Source of the DNA: Streptomyces resistomycificus
GTDB lineage: Bacteria > Actinomycetota > Actinomycetes > Streptomycetales > Streptomycetaceae
Assembly (NCBI RefSeq): GCF_001514265.1
Contig: NZ_KQ948989.1
Coordinates: 62,001 to 126,000, forward strand
Direction of reading: 5' to 3'
Length of the DNA stretch: 64,000 bases
Part shown: piece by piece, positions 48,129 to 55,994 of the stretch
Position numbering within the stretch: the first letter of the stretch is position 1
Layout: each line of letters starts with the position of its first letter
Notes under the pieces: model-generated
Told to the model about the DNA's origin: nothing
Seen by the model: only the letters and a program-made list of their open reading frames with translations
Databases searched by the model: none
Made by a program: the position numbers and the translations under genes

Positions 48129-49459
48129 CGGCCCTCCACCTCCGTGGTCTCGTCGTGCAGGGGTGCGTGCATCAGCAGCCGCGCGGCCCGGTGACCCGAC
48201 GCGTCCACCACGTCCAGCAGCCAGCCCTCCACGTCGACGTGGTCGCCGACGGCGGGGATGCGGCCGAGTTCCGTGGCGACGAGACCGGCGAGGGTCTCGT
48301 ACGGCCCCTCCGGCGCCTTCAGGCCGACCCGGGTCAGCTGGTCGATGCGGGCGGAGCCGTCGGCGGAGTACAGGGTGCGGCCCGCGTCGTCGGTGCCGGC
48401 CGCGGCCAGGTCGGGCGTCTCGTGCGGGTCGTGCTCGTCCCGCACCTCGCCGACGACCTCCTCGACGATGTCCTCCAGCGTGGCCACGCCCGCCGTACCG
48501 CCGTACTCGTCGATGACGACGGCCATCGTGCGCTTGCCGGACAGCCGGTCCAGGAGCCGGTCGACGGTGAGGGATTCCGGCACCAGGAGCGGCTCCCGCA
48601 TGATCTCGGAGACCCGGACGCGGCGCCGGCGCTCGGCGGGCACCGCCAGGCAGTCCTTGATGTGCGCGGTGCCCACCACGGAGTCGAGGTTGCCGCGGTA
48701 GACGGGAAAGCGGGACAGGCCTGTCGCCCGGGTCGCGTTCGCGACGTCCTCGCAGGTCGCCTGGACGTCCAGGGCGATGACCTGCACCCGCGGTGTCATC
48801 ACGTTCTCCGCGCTCAGGTCGGCGAGGTTCAGCGTCCGCACGAACAGCTCGGCGGTGTCCGCCTCCAGGGCGCCCTCGCGGGCGGAGTGCCGGGCGAGCG
48901 CGGCCAGCTCCTGCGGCCCGCGCGCGGAGGCCAGCTCCTCGGCGGGCTCCAGACCGAACAGGCGCACCGCGCGGTTGGCGGTGTTGTTGAGGTGGGTGAT
49001 GAAGGGGCGGAAGGCGGCGCTGAACCAGCGCTGCGCGTTGCCCACCCGTTTGGCCACGGCGAGCGGTGAGGAGATCGCCCAGTTTTTCGGTACCAGCTCA
49101 CCGACGACCATCAGGAAGACCGTCGACAGCGCCGTACCGAGGACCAGAGCGATCGAGCTCGACGTGGAGCGCGAGATGCCCATGGATTCCAGCGGGCCGG
49201 CGATCAGCGCGGCGATCGACGGCTCGGAGAGCATGCCGACCACCAGGTTGGTGACCGTGATGCCGAGCTGCGCGCCGGAGAGCTGGAACGTCAGGTTCTT
49301 GACGGCCTTGAGGGCGCCGGCGGCGCCCCGCTCGCCGCGCTCCACCGCGCGTTCCAGTTCGCTGCGCTCGACGGTGGTCAGCGAGAACTCGGCGGCGACG
49401 AAGGCACCACAGGCGAGCGAGAGCAGGATCGCCACCAGCAGGAGGAGCACTTCGGTCAT
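48125..49459 (-). CDS. CNNM/HlyC-CorC family protein (DUF21 + CBS pair + CorC domain)
   Basis: 444 residues from the ATG at 49459 (GGAGG upstream). DUF21 membrane domain: LLLLVAILLSLACGAFVAAEFSLTTVERSELERAVERG and VVGELVPKNWAISSPL; CBS pair: NVMTPRVQVIALDVQATCEDVANATRATGLSRFPVYRGNLDSVVGTAHIKDCL and LLVPESLTVDRLLDRLSGKRTMAVVIDEYGGTAGVATLEDIVEEVVGEVRDEHD; C-terminal CorC_HlyC domain (DGSARIDQLTRVGLKAPEGPYETLAGLVATELGRIPAVGDHV). Probably works with the downstream paralogue as a heteromeric cation exporter or its regulator. The older name hemolysin is misleading. Confidence 0.92.
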   Translation of the reverse strand: MTEVLLLLVAILLSLACGAFVAAEFSLTTVERSELERAVERGERGAAGALKAVKNLTFQLSGAQLGITVTNLVVGMLSEPSIAALIAGPLESMGISRSTSSSIALVLGTALSTVFLMVVGELVPKNWAISSPLAVAKRVGNAQRWFSAAFRPFITHLNNTANRAVRLFGLEPAEELASARGPQELAALARHSAREGALEADTAELFVRTLNLADLSAENVMTPRVQVIALDVQATCEDVANATRATGLSRFPVYRGNLDSVVGTAHIKDCLAVPAERRRRVRVSEIMREPLLVPESLTVDRLLDRLSGKRTMAVVIDEYGGTAGVATLEDIVEEVVGEVRDEHDPHETPDLAAAGTDDAGRTLYSADGSARIDQLTRVGLKAPEGPYETLAGLVATELGRIPAVGDHVDVEGWLLDVVDASGHRAARLLMHAPLHDETTEVEGR

Positions 49460-49620
49460 CGGGTCACCTCCGTCCCATGGTCGGACAGGGCTGGGAGGAT
49501 CGCGCGATGTCGCGTACTGGGAGGCTCGCCCATGGGCGGACGCTCACACCTTTCATGAAGAACCGAGTGACCCATCAATAGTAAAGGATGGGCAAAGGAG
49601 CGTGATCGGTTGATCGGGTC

Positions 49621-50046
49621 CTACTCGGCGAGGGGCTTCACCCAGCGCCGCCACTTCTCCTCCGGCCCGTACCCGGCTGCCCGCCACGCATGCTGACCGG
49701 TCTCGTTGCGCTGGAGCACCATCGCGTCGGCGCGACGCCCGCCCAGCCGTACGAACCGTTCCTCGGCGGCCGTGAGCAGGGCGCTTCCGATCCCCCGGCG
49801 CCGGCGGTCGGGGTGCACCGCGAGCCGGTACAGATGGCAGCGCCAGCCGTCGAAGCCCGCGATCACCGTGCCGACCAGCTCCCCGTCGAGCTCGGCCAGG
49901 ATCAGCGCCTCGGGGTCGCGGGCGATCAGCCGCTCCACCCCGTCCCGGTCGTCGCTGATGCTGGTCCCCTCGGCGGACACCTTCCAGAAGGCCAGCACGG
50001 TGTCGAGGTCGGTGGGCGTCGCGGCCCGTATCCGCAAGTCGGTCAT
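49621..50046 (-). CDS. GNAT family N-acetyltransferase
   Basis: 141 residues, one GNAT domain. IRAATPTDLDTVLAFWKVS at the N-end, AELDGELVGTVIAGFDGWRCHLYRLAVHPDRRRRGIGSALLTAAEERFVRLGGRR with the acetyl-CoA loop (R-R-R-G-I-G), then MVLQRNETGQHAWRAAGYGPEEKWRRWVKPL. Substrate unknown. It is a single gene between the CNNM pair and the ABC system, with 157 bp upstream that show no gene. Confidence 0.9.
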   Translation of the reverse strand: MTDLRIRAATPTDLDTVLAFWKVSAEGTSISDDRDGVERLIARDPEALILAELDGELVGTVIAGFDGWRCHLYRLAVHPDRRRRGIGSALLTAAEERFVRLGGRRADAMVLQRNETGQHAWRAAGYGPEEKWRRWVKPLAE

Positions 50047-50203
50047 ACGAAGATCCCATCACGCCCGCGGGGCCGGGACGCGCGATTCCAGCATCCGGAC
50101 GGACGTCACCGGCCGCGCGACGCGACGGCCCACCGGCGCGACACGCCTCCCCACGCGCCTGCGCAGACGGCATCGGGGCGGTCGGACCCGAGAGCCCCCG
50201 CGC

Positions 50204-52771
50204 TCACTCGTGCGCGATCGCCGCCAGCACGTTCATGCGGGAGGCGCGCAACGCGGGCAGCAGCGCCGCCACGACCCCCACCACCGCCGAGCCGACCACG
50301 ACCGCGACGATCGTGCCCCAGGGAATCGCGAGCGCGTTCATGCCCTGCAACGCCAGTACCTGCTGGGTGCACACACCCCACACCAGCCCCAGCGCGAGCC
50401 CCAGCACCGCGCCGAACACCGCGATCACCACCGACTCCAGCCTGATCATCCGGCGCAGCTGCCGCCGGGCCAGTCCGATGGCCCGCAGCAGTCCGATCTC
50501 GCGGGTCCGCTCCACGACCGACAGGGCGAGGGTGTTGACCACGCCGAGGACCGCGATGACGATCGCGAGGCCGAGCAGCGCGTACACGAGGTAGAGCAGC
50601 ACGGCGATCTGGTCGTGGACCAGCTCCTTGTAGTCGGCCAGGTCGCGCACCTGCACCTGCGGATACGGGTCGAGCGTCTTCTCCAGGCTCGTGCGCAGCT
50701 CGTCCGCGTCGGTCCCGGAGGCGGCGTTCACGTACAACGCGGAGTCCTGCCCGCCCGGCGCGAACCGAGCCGACGTGGCCAGGCCGAAGAACAGACCGCC
50801 CTGCGTCCCGAACCCCTCGGCCGCGTCCTGGTCGGTGAGCGCGCCCACCGTCAGTTCCGTGGTGCGTCCGCCCTGGAACTCGACCGGGATCACGCTGCCG
50901 ACCCGCACGCCGTGGTCGCGCGCGAAGTCCAGGTCCATGGCGATCCGGCCGTCCGCGAGCGCCGCCGAGGTGTCGCCCCGCGCGTACGTGATGTTGGCGA
51001 CCTCGTCGAGCTTCGGGTCGTAGGCGGCGGCGGTCGTCTCCACGCGGTCGCCGTCCGGCAGCCGTACGGCGACCGGCGCGAACCGCGAGCGTACGACCAG
51101 GCCCGCGCCCGGTGTGTCCCGTACCGCGTCGGTGACCTCCGCCGGGAAGGGCAGGAAGTTGCCGTTCTGGATGACGAAGTCGGCGCCCAGCGTGTCGTCG
51201 ATCTGCTGGTCGAAGGACTCCGTCATGGAGGCGCTCGCCACCGACATCCCCCCGACCAGTGCCAGGCCCACCATCAGCGCGGCCGCCGTGGCGCCGGTAC
51301 GGCGGGGGTTGCGCAGGGCGTTGCGCTGGCTCATCCGGCCGACGGACCCGAACAGGGCGGGGAAGGCGCCGCCGAGGACCCGGATCACCGGCCGGACCAG
51401 CAGGGGGCCGGCGATCACCATGGCGATGAGCGTCAGGACGATGCCCAGGGCCAGCAGGGAGGCCGCCGAACCGGTCTGGGACGCGGTGACGCATCCCAGG
51501 AGCGCGGCCGCGCCGAGCGCTCCGACGACGCCGCCCACGATCGCCCGTGTCCTCAGCGGCCGGCCGATCCCGGCGATCTCGGCGTCCGCCAGCGCCGCCA
51601 TCGGCGAGACACCGGCGGCGCGCCGGGCCGGCAGGTAGGCGGCGACGAAGGTGACGCCCACGCCGACCACGTACGCCGCCACCGGCGTGCCCCAGCCGAT
51701 CACCATCTCGCTGGACCTGATGTTCATGCCGAGCGTGTTCATGAGCGCGATGAGCCCGGCCGCCAGCCCGATGCCGGTGGCCAGGCCCAGTGTGGAGCCG
51801 ACCAGGCCGAGCAGTGTCGCCTCGGTCAGGACGGAGCGGCGCACCTGGCGCCGGTCGGCGCCCAGCGCGCGCAGCAGGCCCAGTTCACGGGTGCGCTGGG
51901 CGATCAGCATCGAGAAGGTGTTGACGATGAGGAAGACACCGACGAGCACGGCGATACCGGCGAAGCCGAGCATGACGTACTTGATCACGTCGAGGAATCC
52001 GCCGAGCTGCTCGACGTCCGACTCGGCCTGCTCGTCCGCGGTCCGGTAGTCGTAGCGGTCCGCGCCGAGCGCGGCGGCCACCCGCTGCTTCAGCTGCCCG
52101 TCGCCCACGCCCTCCTCGGCGTCGATCGAGATGCCGGTGGCGGCCCGCGGATCGCCCAGCAGCTTCTCCCGCGCGGTCTCGGGGGCCAGGTAGAGCAGCG
52201 CGGCACCGGGGTTGGTGGTGGTGAAGGTGGCGATGCCGACCACCTCGACCTTGAACGAGCCCGGACCGGCGATCACGGTGAGGGTGTCGCCGATCCGCAC
52301 GTCCTTGCGGTCGGCGGTCTCCGAGTCGAGCATCGCCTCGGAGGGGCCGCTCGGGGCGTGCCCCGAGGTGAGCTCGACCGGGGTGCGCGCGTCCGGGCTC
52401 CAGTCGGTGCCGATGGTGGGGGCACCGGTGGTCGGGCCGACGGACTCGTTGTCGGCGTCGACGACGGTGATGTTCGCGACCTCGGCGTCCGCGCGCGCGG
52501 CGGCGACGCCGTCGATCCGGGCCACCCGGGCCGCGAGCTCGGCCGGCAGGGTGGCCGTCATGCCGGACGGCACCGCCTCGTCGAGGTTCTCCTCGGGGCT
52601 GACGGTGACGTCGGGCGCGGTCGTGGCGAAGAGCCGGTCGAAGGTCCGGCTGAGGGTGTCGGAGAAGATCAGGCTGCCCGCGACGAACGCCACGGACAGC
52701 ACGACGGCCAGCGCGGAGAGCAGCAGCCGCCCCTTGTGGGCGAGGAAACTGCGGAGGGTCGCCTTCAGCAC
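50204..52771 (-). CDS. MacB/FtsX-type ABC transporter permease
   Basis: 855 residues from the GTG at 52771 (AAGGA eight bases upstream). A duplicated FtsX permease: an N-terminal helix (FLAHKGRLLLSALAVVLSVAFVAGSLIFSDTLS), an outer domain of about 200 residues, three helices (YVMLGFAGIAVLVGVFLIVNTFSMLIAQRTRELGLLRALGA), then a second helix/outer domain/three-helix set (VVNTLALSVVERTREIGLLRAIGLARRQLRRMIRLESVVIAVFG). MacB-like permeases move envelope lipids, lipoproteins or drugs, or act as mechanical transducers. The ATPase gene lies four bases upstream on the same strand. Confidence 0.92.
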   Translation of the reverse strand: MLKATLRSFLAHKGRLLLSALAVVLSVAFVAGSLIFSDTLSRTFDRLFATTAPDVTVSPEENLDEAVPSGMTATLPAELAARVARIDGVAAARADAEVANITVVDADNESVGPTTGAPTIGTDWSPDARTPVELTSGHAPSGPSEAMLDSETADRKDVRIGDTLTVIAGPGSFKVEVVGIATFTTTNPGAALLYLAPETAREKLLGDPRAATGISIDAEEGVGDGQLKQRVAAALGADRYDYRTADEQAESDVEQLGGFLDVIKYVMLGFAGIAVLVGVFLIVNTFSMLIAQRTRELGLLRALGADRRQVRRSVLTEATLLGLVGSTLGLATGIGLAAGLIALMNTLGMNIRSSEMVIGWGTPVAAYVVGVGVTFVAAYLPARRAAGVSPMAALADAEIAGIGRPLRTRAIVGGVVGALGAAALLGCVTASQTGSAASLLALGIVLTLIAMVIAGPLLVRPVIRVLGGAFPALFGSVGRMSQRNALRNPRRTGATAAALMVGLALVGGMSVASASMTESFDQQIDDTLGADFVIQNGNFLPFPAEVTDAVRDTPGAGLVVRSRFAPVAVRLPDGDRVETTAAAYDPKLDEVANITYARGDTSAALADGRIAMDLDFARDHGVRVGSVIPVEFQGGRTTELTVGALTDQDAAEGFGTQGGLFFGLATSARFAPGGQDSALYVNAASGTDADELRTSLEKTLDPYPQVQVRDLADYKELVHDQIAVLLYLVYALLGLAIVIAVLGVVNTLALSVVERTREIGLLRAIGLARRQLRRMIRLESVVIAVFGAVLGLALGLVWGVCTQQVLALQGMNALAIPWGTIVAVVVGSAVVGVVAALLPALRASRMNVLAAIAHE

Positions 52772-52775
52772 CGGA

Positions 52776-53606
52776 TCAGTCCTTGTCGAGGTTGACGTCG
52801 CCGGCCGGCGTCTCGCCACCGTCGAACGCGGCCCTGGAGACGTCGAACCTCTTCATCCGTTCCAGCACCGCCTCCGCCGTCGGCTGCTGCATCCGGTCCA
52901 CGATCCGTCCGTCCGCGAGGAAGAGCACCAGGTCGGAGTGGGCGGCGGCACCGGGGTCGTGGGTGACCATGACGACGGTCTGCCCCAGCTGGTCGACCGC
53001 CTCGCGCAGGAACCCGAGGACCTCCAGTCCGGCCCGGGAGTCGAGGTTGCCGGTCGGCTCGTCCGCGAAGATCAGCTCGGGCCGGGAGGCCAGTGCCCGC
53101 GCGCACGCGACCCGCTGCTGCTGGCCGCCGGAGAGCTGGGAGGGGCGGTGCTTGAGCCGGTCCCGCAGCCCCAGCGTGTCGATGACCTGGTCCAGCCACT
53201 TCTCGTCGGGTTTCTTGCCCGCGATGTCCATGGGCAGCGTGATGTTCTCGGCCGCGGTCAAAGTGGGGATGAGGTTGAACGACTGGAACATGAACCCGAT
53301 CCGGTCCCGCCGCAGCCGGGTCAGCTCACGGTCCTTCAGGCCGGTGATCTCGGTGTCGCCGAGCCACACCTGGCCGGCCGAGACGGTGTCGAGCCCGGCC
53401 AGGCAGTGCATCAGCGTGGACTTCCCGGACCCGGACGGCCCCATCACCGCGGTGAACCGGCCGCGCGCGATGTCCGCGTCCACCGAGTCCAGGGCCAGCA
53501 CGGTCGTCTCGCCCGAGCCGTAGGCCTTGGTCAGGCCACGGGCGCGGGCCGCGATGCCGTCGGCCGGGGCCTGGCCCGGCCCATGCTGAGCAGCGGGTGT
53601 GGACAA
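52776..53606 (-). CDS. MacB/LolD-type ABC transporter ATP-binding protein
   Basis: 276 residues from a TTG at 53606 supported by GAGGAG upstream; an ATG at 53687 is in frame, but the added residues are unlike the family. Walker A GPSGSGKSTLMHCLAGLD, Q-loop FMFQSFNLIPTLTAAENI, signature LSGGQQQRVACARAL, Walker B LIFADEPTGNLDSRAG, switch VTHDPGAAAHSD. Tight coupling to the FtsX-type permease (four-base gap). Confidence 0.92.
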   Translation of the reverse strand: MSTPAAQHGPGQAPADGIAARARGLTKAYGSGETTVLALDSVDADIARGRFTAVMGPSGSGKSTLMHCLAGLDTVSAGQVWLGDTEITGLKDRELTRLRRDRIGFMFQSFNLIPTLTAAENITLPMDIAGKKPDEKWLDQVIDTLGLRDRLKHRPSQLSGGQQQRVACARALASRPELIFADEPTGNLDSRAGLEVLGFLREAVDQLGQTVVMVTHDPGAAAHSDLVLFLADGRIVDRMQQPTAEAVLERMKRFDVSRAAFDGGETPAGDVNLDKD

Positions 53607-53768
53607 GGCTGTCTCCTCGCTCGTGGACGTCGCGCACTCATGGTCCCGGCCGAGCGTAGTGTGACCGGGCCCACACTCGGTATCCATCGTGGGGTCGAGT
53701 CGGCCTCCGTCGCAGGTCGGGTCCCCGATGCCGGTGTAAGGGGCACCTTCCGGGCCGGTGAGAGATGC

Positions 53769-53798
53769 TTGCGGGTGCTAGCGAACCGGCGCTAGCTT
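53769..53798 (+). promoter_or_regulatory. Leaderless promoter and operator of the RHH/Doc-type module
   Basis: TTGCGG (53769-53774), 18 bp, TAGCTT (53793-53798), with the ATG six bases further on. An exact inverted repeat CTAGCG-N6-CGCTAG (53778-53795), including two GCTAGC palindromes 14 bp apart, covers the spacer and minus-10, as expected for autorepression by a ribbon-helix-helix antitoxin. Confidence 0.55.
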
Positions 53799-53804
53799 CG
53801 AGTC

Positions 53805-54044
53805 ATGGCGAAGACCCAGCTGAACGTACGCGTCGACGAGGGCACCGCCCGCGCGGCCCGCGAACGGGCCCTGGCCCGTGGCATGAGCGTCAACCGCTAC
53901 ATCGAGGAACTCGTCAGACAGGACACCGGCGAGGTCGGCCACACCTTCGTCGAGGCCGCCGCCGACTTCATGAAGCAGTACGAGTCCGTGTTCGCCGAGG
54001 AGTTCGGCGCCGAACGCGAGGGCACCCGCGAAGGTCGCCACTGA
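53805..54044 (+). CDS. Ribbon-helix-helix antitoxin-like protein
   Basis: 79 residues. N-terminal RHH fold: strand TQLNVRVDEG followed by two helices (TARAARERALARGMSVNRYIEELVRQDTGE), the pattern of MetJ/Arc-type DNA-binding antitoxins. The C-terminal half (FVEAAADFMKQYESVFAEEFGAEREG) is an acidic helix likely to contact the partner. No Shine-Dalgarno; the promoter places transcription start at the ATG. It is followed after four bases by the Doc-like gene, giving the antitoxin-first order of TA modules. Confidence 0.78.
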   Translation: MAKTQLNVRVDEGTARAARERALARGMSVNRYIEELVRQDTGEVGHTFVEAAADFMKQYESVFAEEFGAEREGTREGRH

Positions 54045-54048
54045 TCCC

Positions 54049-54423
54049 TTGAGCGACCTCGGAATCGACCTCGCCTGGCTCCTCATGCTCGCCGAGCACA
54101 ACACCCCGGGCGACCCCCAGGTCACCGACTGGGGCGCGCTCGTGGCCGCCGTCGCCCGCCACGATGCCGAGATATTCGGCGTCCCCGTCTACGACAGCCC
54201 GCACGCGCGAGCCGCCGCACTGCTCCAACTGCTCCTCCACGTCCCGGCGTTGGAGCGCTCCAACGCCCTGTTCGCCTGCGCGGTCGCCTACGCCTACCTG
54301 GCCGCCAGCGGACTCAAGGTCGTCACCTCGCCGGAGCAGGTCCGCGACCTGGCCCGACTGGTCAAGAACGGTGAGGCGTCCGTGCACGACATCGCGCGGG
54401 AACTGCGCCAGTGGAGCCTGTGA
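54049..54423 (+). CDS. Doc/Fic-like putative toxin with degenerate Fic motif
   Basis: 124 residues from a TTG at 54049, the size of phage P1 Doc. The helix pattern LVAAVARHDAEIFGVPVYDSPHARAAALLQLLLH and ALFACAVAYAYLAASGLKV corresponds to the helices around the Doc active loop (compare TALAAALVFLELNG). The Fic motif HxFx(D/E)xNxR is not intact: positions 64-72 read HVPALERSN, so the His is kept but the Phe and the Asn-Lys-Arg spacing are lost. It is either an inactive toxin, a member of a variant subfamily with a shifted motif, or a regulator. Its stop TGA directly abuts the stop of the convergent methyltransferase (TGATCA, 54421-54426). Confidence 0.65.
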   Translation: MSDLGIDLAWLLMLAEHNTPGDPQVTDWGALVAAVARHDAEIFGVPVYDSPHARAAALLQLLLHVPALERSNALFACAVAYAYLAASGLKVVTSPEQVRDLARLVKNGEASVHDIARELRQWSL

Positions 54424-55113
54424 TCACGGCTCCCCGGCCGGGGGCCGCCACGCGGTGCCCAGCACGCAGTACGACGTCGGCAGTCTCGGCCCCGTCTCCG
54501 GCATCGACACCCGCCGGTAGGGGCCCAGCTCGAACCCGGCCGCCCGCAGTGCGCCGATCGGGTCACGGGCCAGATGACAGCCGCCGCTCAGCGGCGGCCA
54601 CAGCGTGCGGTCCAGTGCCCGCTGGGTGAAGGTCATCGCCCGCCCGCCGCCGCGGCCGTGTTCGAAGAACCGCACCTCGCCGCCGGGCCGCAGCACCCGC
54701 CGTACCTCGCCGAGGGCCCGCGGCACGTCCCGCACGCTGCACAGCACCAGGGAGACCACCACCGCGTCGAAGGCCTCGCTCTTGACCGGCAGCGCCTCCG
54801 CCGTGCCCGGCACCACGTCGACGGGCACCCCGGAACGCAGCGCGGCCTCCACGGCCAACTTCCGCAGTCCGCGCTCCGGTTCGATGGCCACGACCTCCGA
54901 GACGGCGCCCGGGTAGTGCGCGAAGTTCAGGCCGTTGCCCGCGCCGATCTCGATGACCCGGCCGGAGAGCCCGGCCAGCAGTCGCCGGCGCACGCCGGCC
55001 ATGCCCAGTCTGGTCTCGGCGCTCACACTGACCCGGGCGTAGCACCGGGCGAACAGCGGGTGGTGGACGGGATCCCGGGACACCTTGCCGGAGCCGGCGG
55101 ACCGTAGCGGCAT
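54424..55113 (-). CDS. Class I SAM-dependent methyltransferase
   Basis: 229 residues. Motif I GRVIEIGAGNGLNFAHYP, motif II VVAIEPERGLRKLAVEAA, motif III-like GTAEALPVKSEAFDAVVVSLVLCSV, then PRALGEVRRVLRPGGEVRFFEHGRG (motif IV) and SGGCHLARDPIGALRAAGFEL. This set, including FFEHGR and the Gly-Cys-His region, is typical of the METTL7/UbiE-like group that methylates thiols or small acceptors. Substrate unknown. No membrane segment. Confidence 0.87.
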   Translation of the reverse strand: MPLRSAGSGKVSRDPVHHPLFARCYARVSVSAETRLGMAGVRRRLLAGLSGRVIEIGAGNGLNFAHYPGAVSEVVAIEPERGLRKLAVEAALRSGVPVDVVPGTAEALPVKSEAFDAVVVSLVLCSVRDVPRALGEVRRVLRPGGEVRFFEHGRGGGRAMTFTQRALDRTLWPPLSGGCHLARDPIGALRAAGFELGPYRRVSMPETGPRLPTSYCVLGTAWRPPAGEP

Positions 55114-55193
55114 GGCAACCTCCCTCGCAGGCGGGCCTCACCAGGATTGTCCCCCGTCCGGGCCCGTCGCACCCCCCTCACGGCAGGCCGGGC

Positions 55194-55880
55194 TCACTCG
55201 ACGAAGTCGCGCACCTGCTCGTAGACGCCGTGGTCGTTGTTCATGTCGGTGTGCGAGACACAGCCGACCTCGACATTGGTCGCGCCGCTCAGGATCGCGG
55301 TGGTGTCCGGGGTGAGCGCGTCGTCGCAGTTGGACCAGTAGCTGGCGTACGAGACAGCGCCCGGGGTCTCGTCGCCGGAGTTCAGCGAGGACAGGAAGGA
55401 GCTGCCGGTGTACATCTCCGCACAGGAGGTGTACAGCCACGAGCACCAGGACGCGGTGGTCGTGCCGTGGTTCACGCCGGCGGTCGAGACGAAGTCGTCG
55501 ACGTACGCCGTCCCGCCGAGGTTCTTGAGGTAGTAGCGGGAGCTGAGAGCGCCCATCGAGTGCACGACCAGATCCACCTTCGAGGCGCCGGTCCGGGCGA
55601 GCACGTTCTTGATCTCGGTGGCCAGCTGCTGCGCGGTGGTCACGTTCGACTGCGACCAGCTGTACGACCAGGCGTCCAGCTCCGCGGCGGTGTAGCCGTC
55701 GGCCTTGAAGTCGGCGACCCATTCGTCCCAGCTGCTCGACGAACTGCTGAGGCCGTGCACGAAGACGATCGGGTTGTGGGTCGCGGCGTGAGCGGGGGTC
55801 GCGGCCAGGGAGAGCGACAGAAGGAGCGATGCCGTCACGGCCGACACAGCCGTGGCGATGCGACGCCTTGAGCGCTGCAT
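55194..55880 (-). CDS. Secreted lipase (LipA/EstA-like, alpha/beta hydrolase)
   Basis: 228 residues. Sec signal peptide (RSRRR, hydrophobic core, cleavage after AHA at residue 32). Oxyanion strand [17 protein letters not shown], nucleophile Ser108 in [14 protein letters not shown], and catalytic His probably in [11 protein letters not shown]; the Asp is likely in NCDDALTPD. Cysteines in [10 protein letters not shown] and in SNC/GC could form disulfides. It matches secreted triacylglycerol lipases/esterases of Streptomyces. A LAL-type regulator gene lies divergently 114 bp away, an arrangement that recalls lipA-lipR in other Streptomyces. Confidence 0.88.
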   Translation of the reverse strand: MQRSRRRIATAVSAVTASLLLSLSLAATPAHAATHNPIVFVHGLSSSSSSWDEWVADFKADGYTAAELDAWSYSWSQSNVTTAQQLATEIKNVLARTGASKVDLVVHSMGALSSRYYLKNLGGTAYVDDFVSTAGVNHGTTTASWCSWLYTSCAEMYTGSSFLSSLNSGDETPGAVSYASYWSNCDDALTPDTTAILSGATNVEVGCVSHTDMNNDHGVYEQVRDFVE

Positions 55881-55994
55881 GATGCCTCCTGATACGGGTG
55901 GGGTTGTCAGGAGTGTCAGGCGGGTCTACGCGCGGCGCATCGGTGAAATCGCCGGTCTTTACGGCTCAATTAACTCGCCAGTAACGTCATTTGC

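Noticed and set aside
49706-52795. A 1029-residue plus-strand open frame antisense to the MacB-like permease
   Set aside because: Composition is low-complexity Arg/His/Gly/Asp with no domain, and the opposite strand encodes a clear FtsX-type permease.
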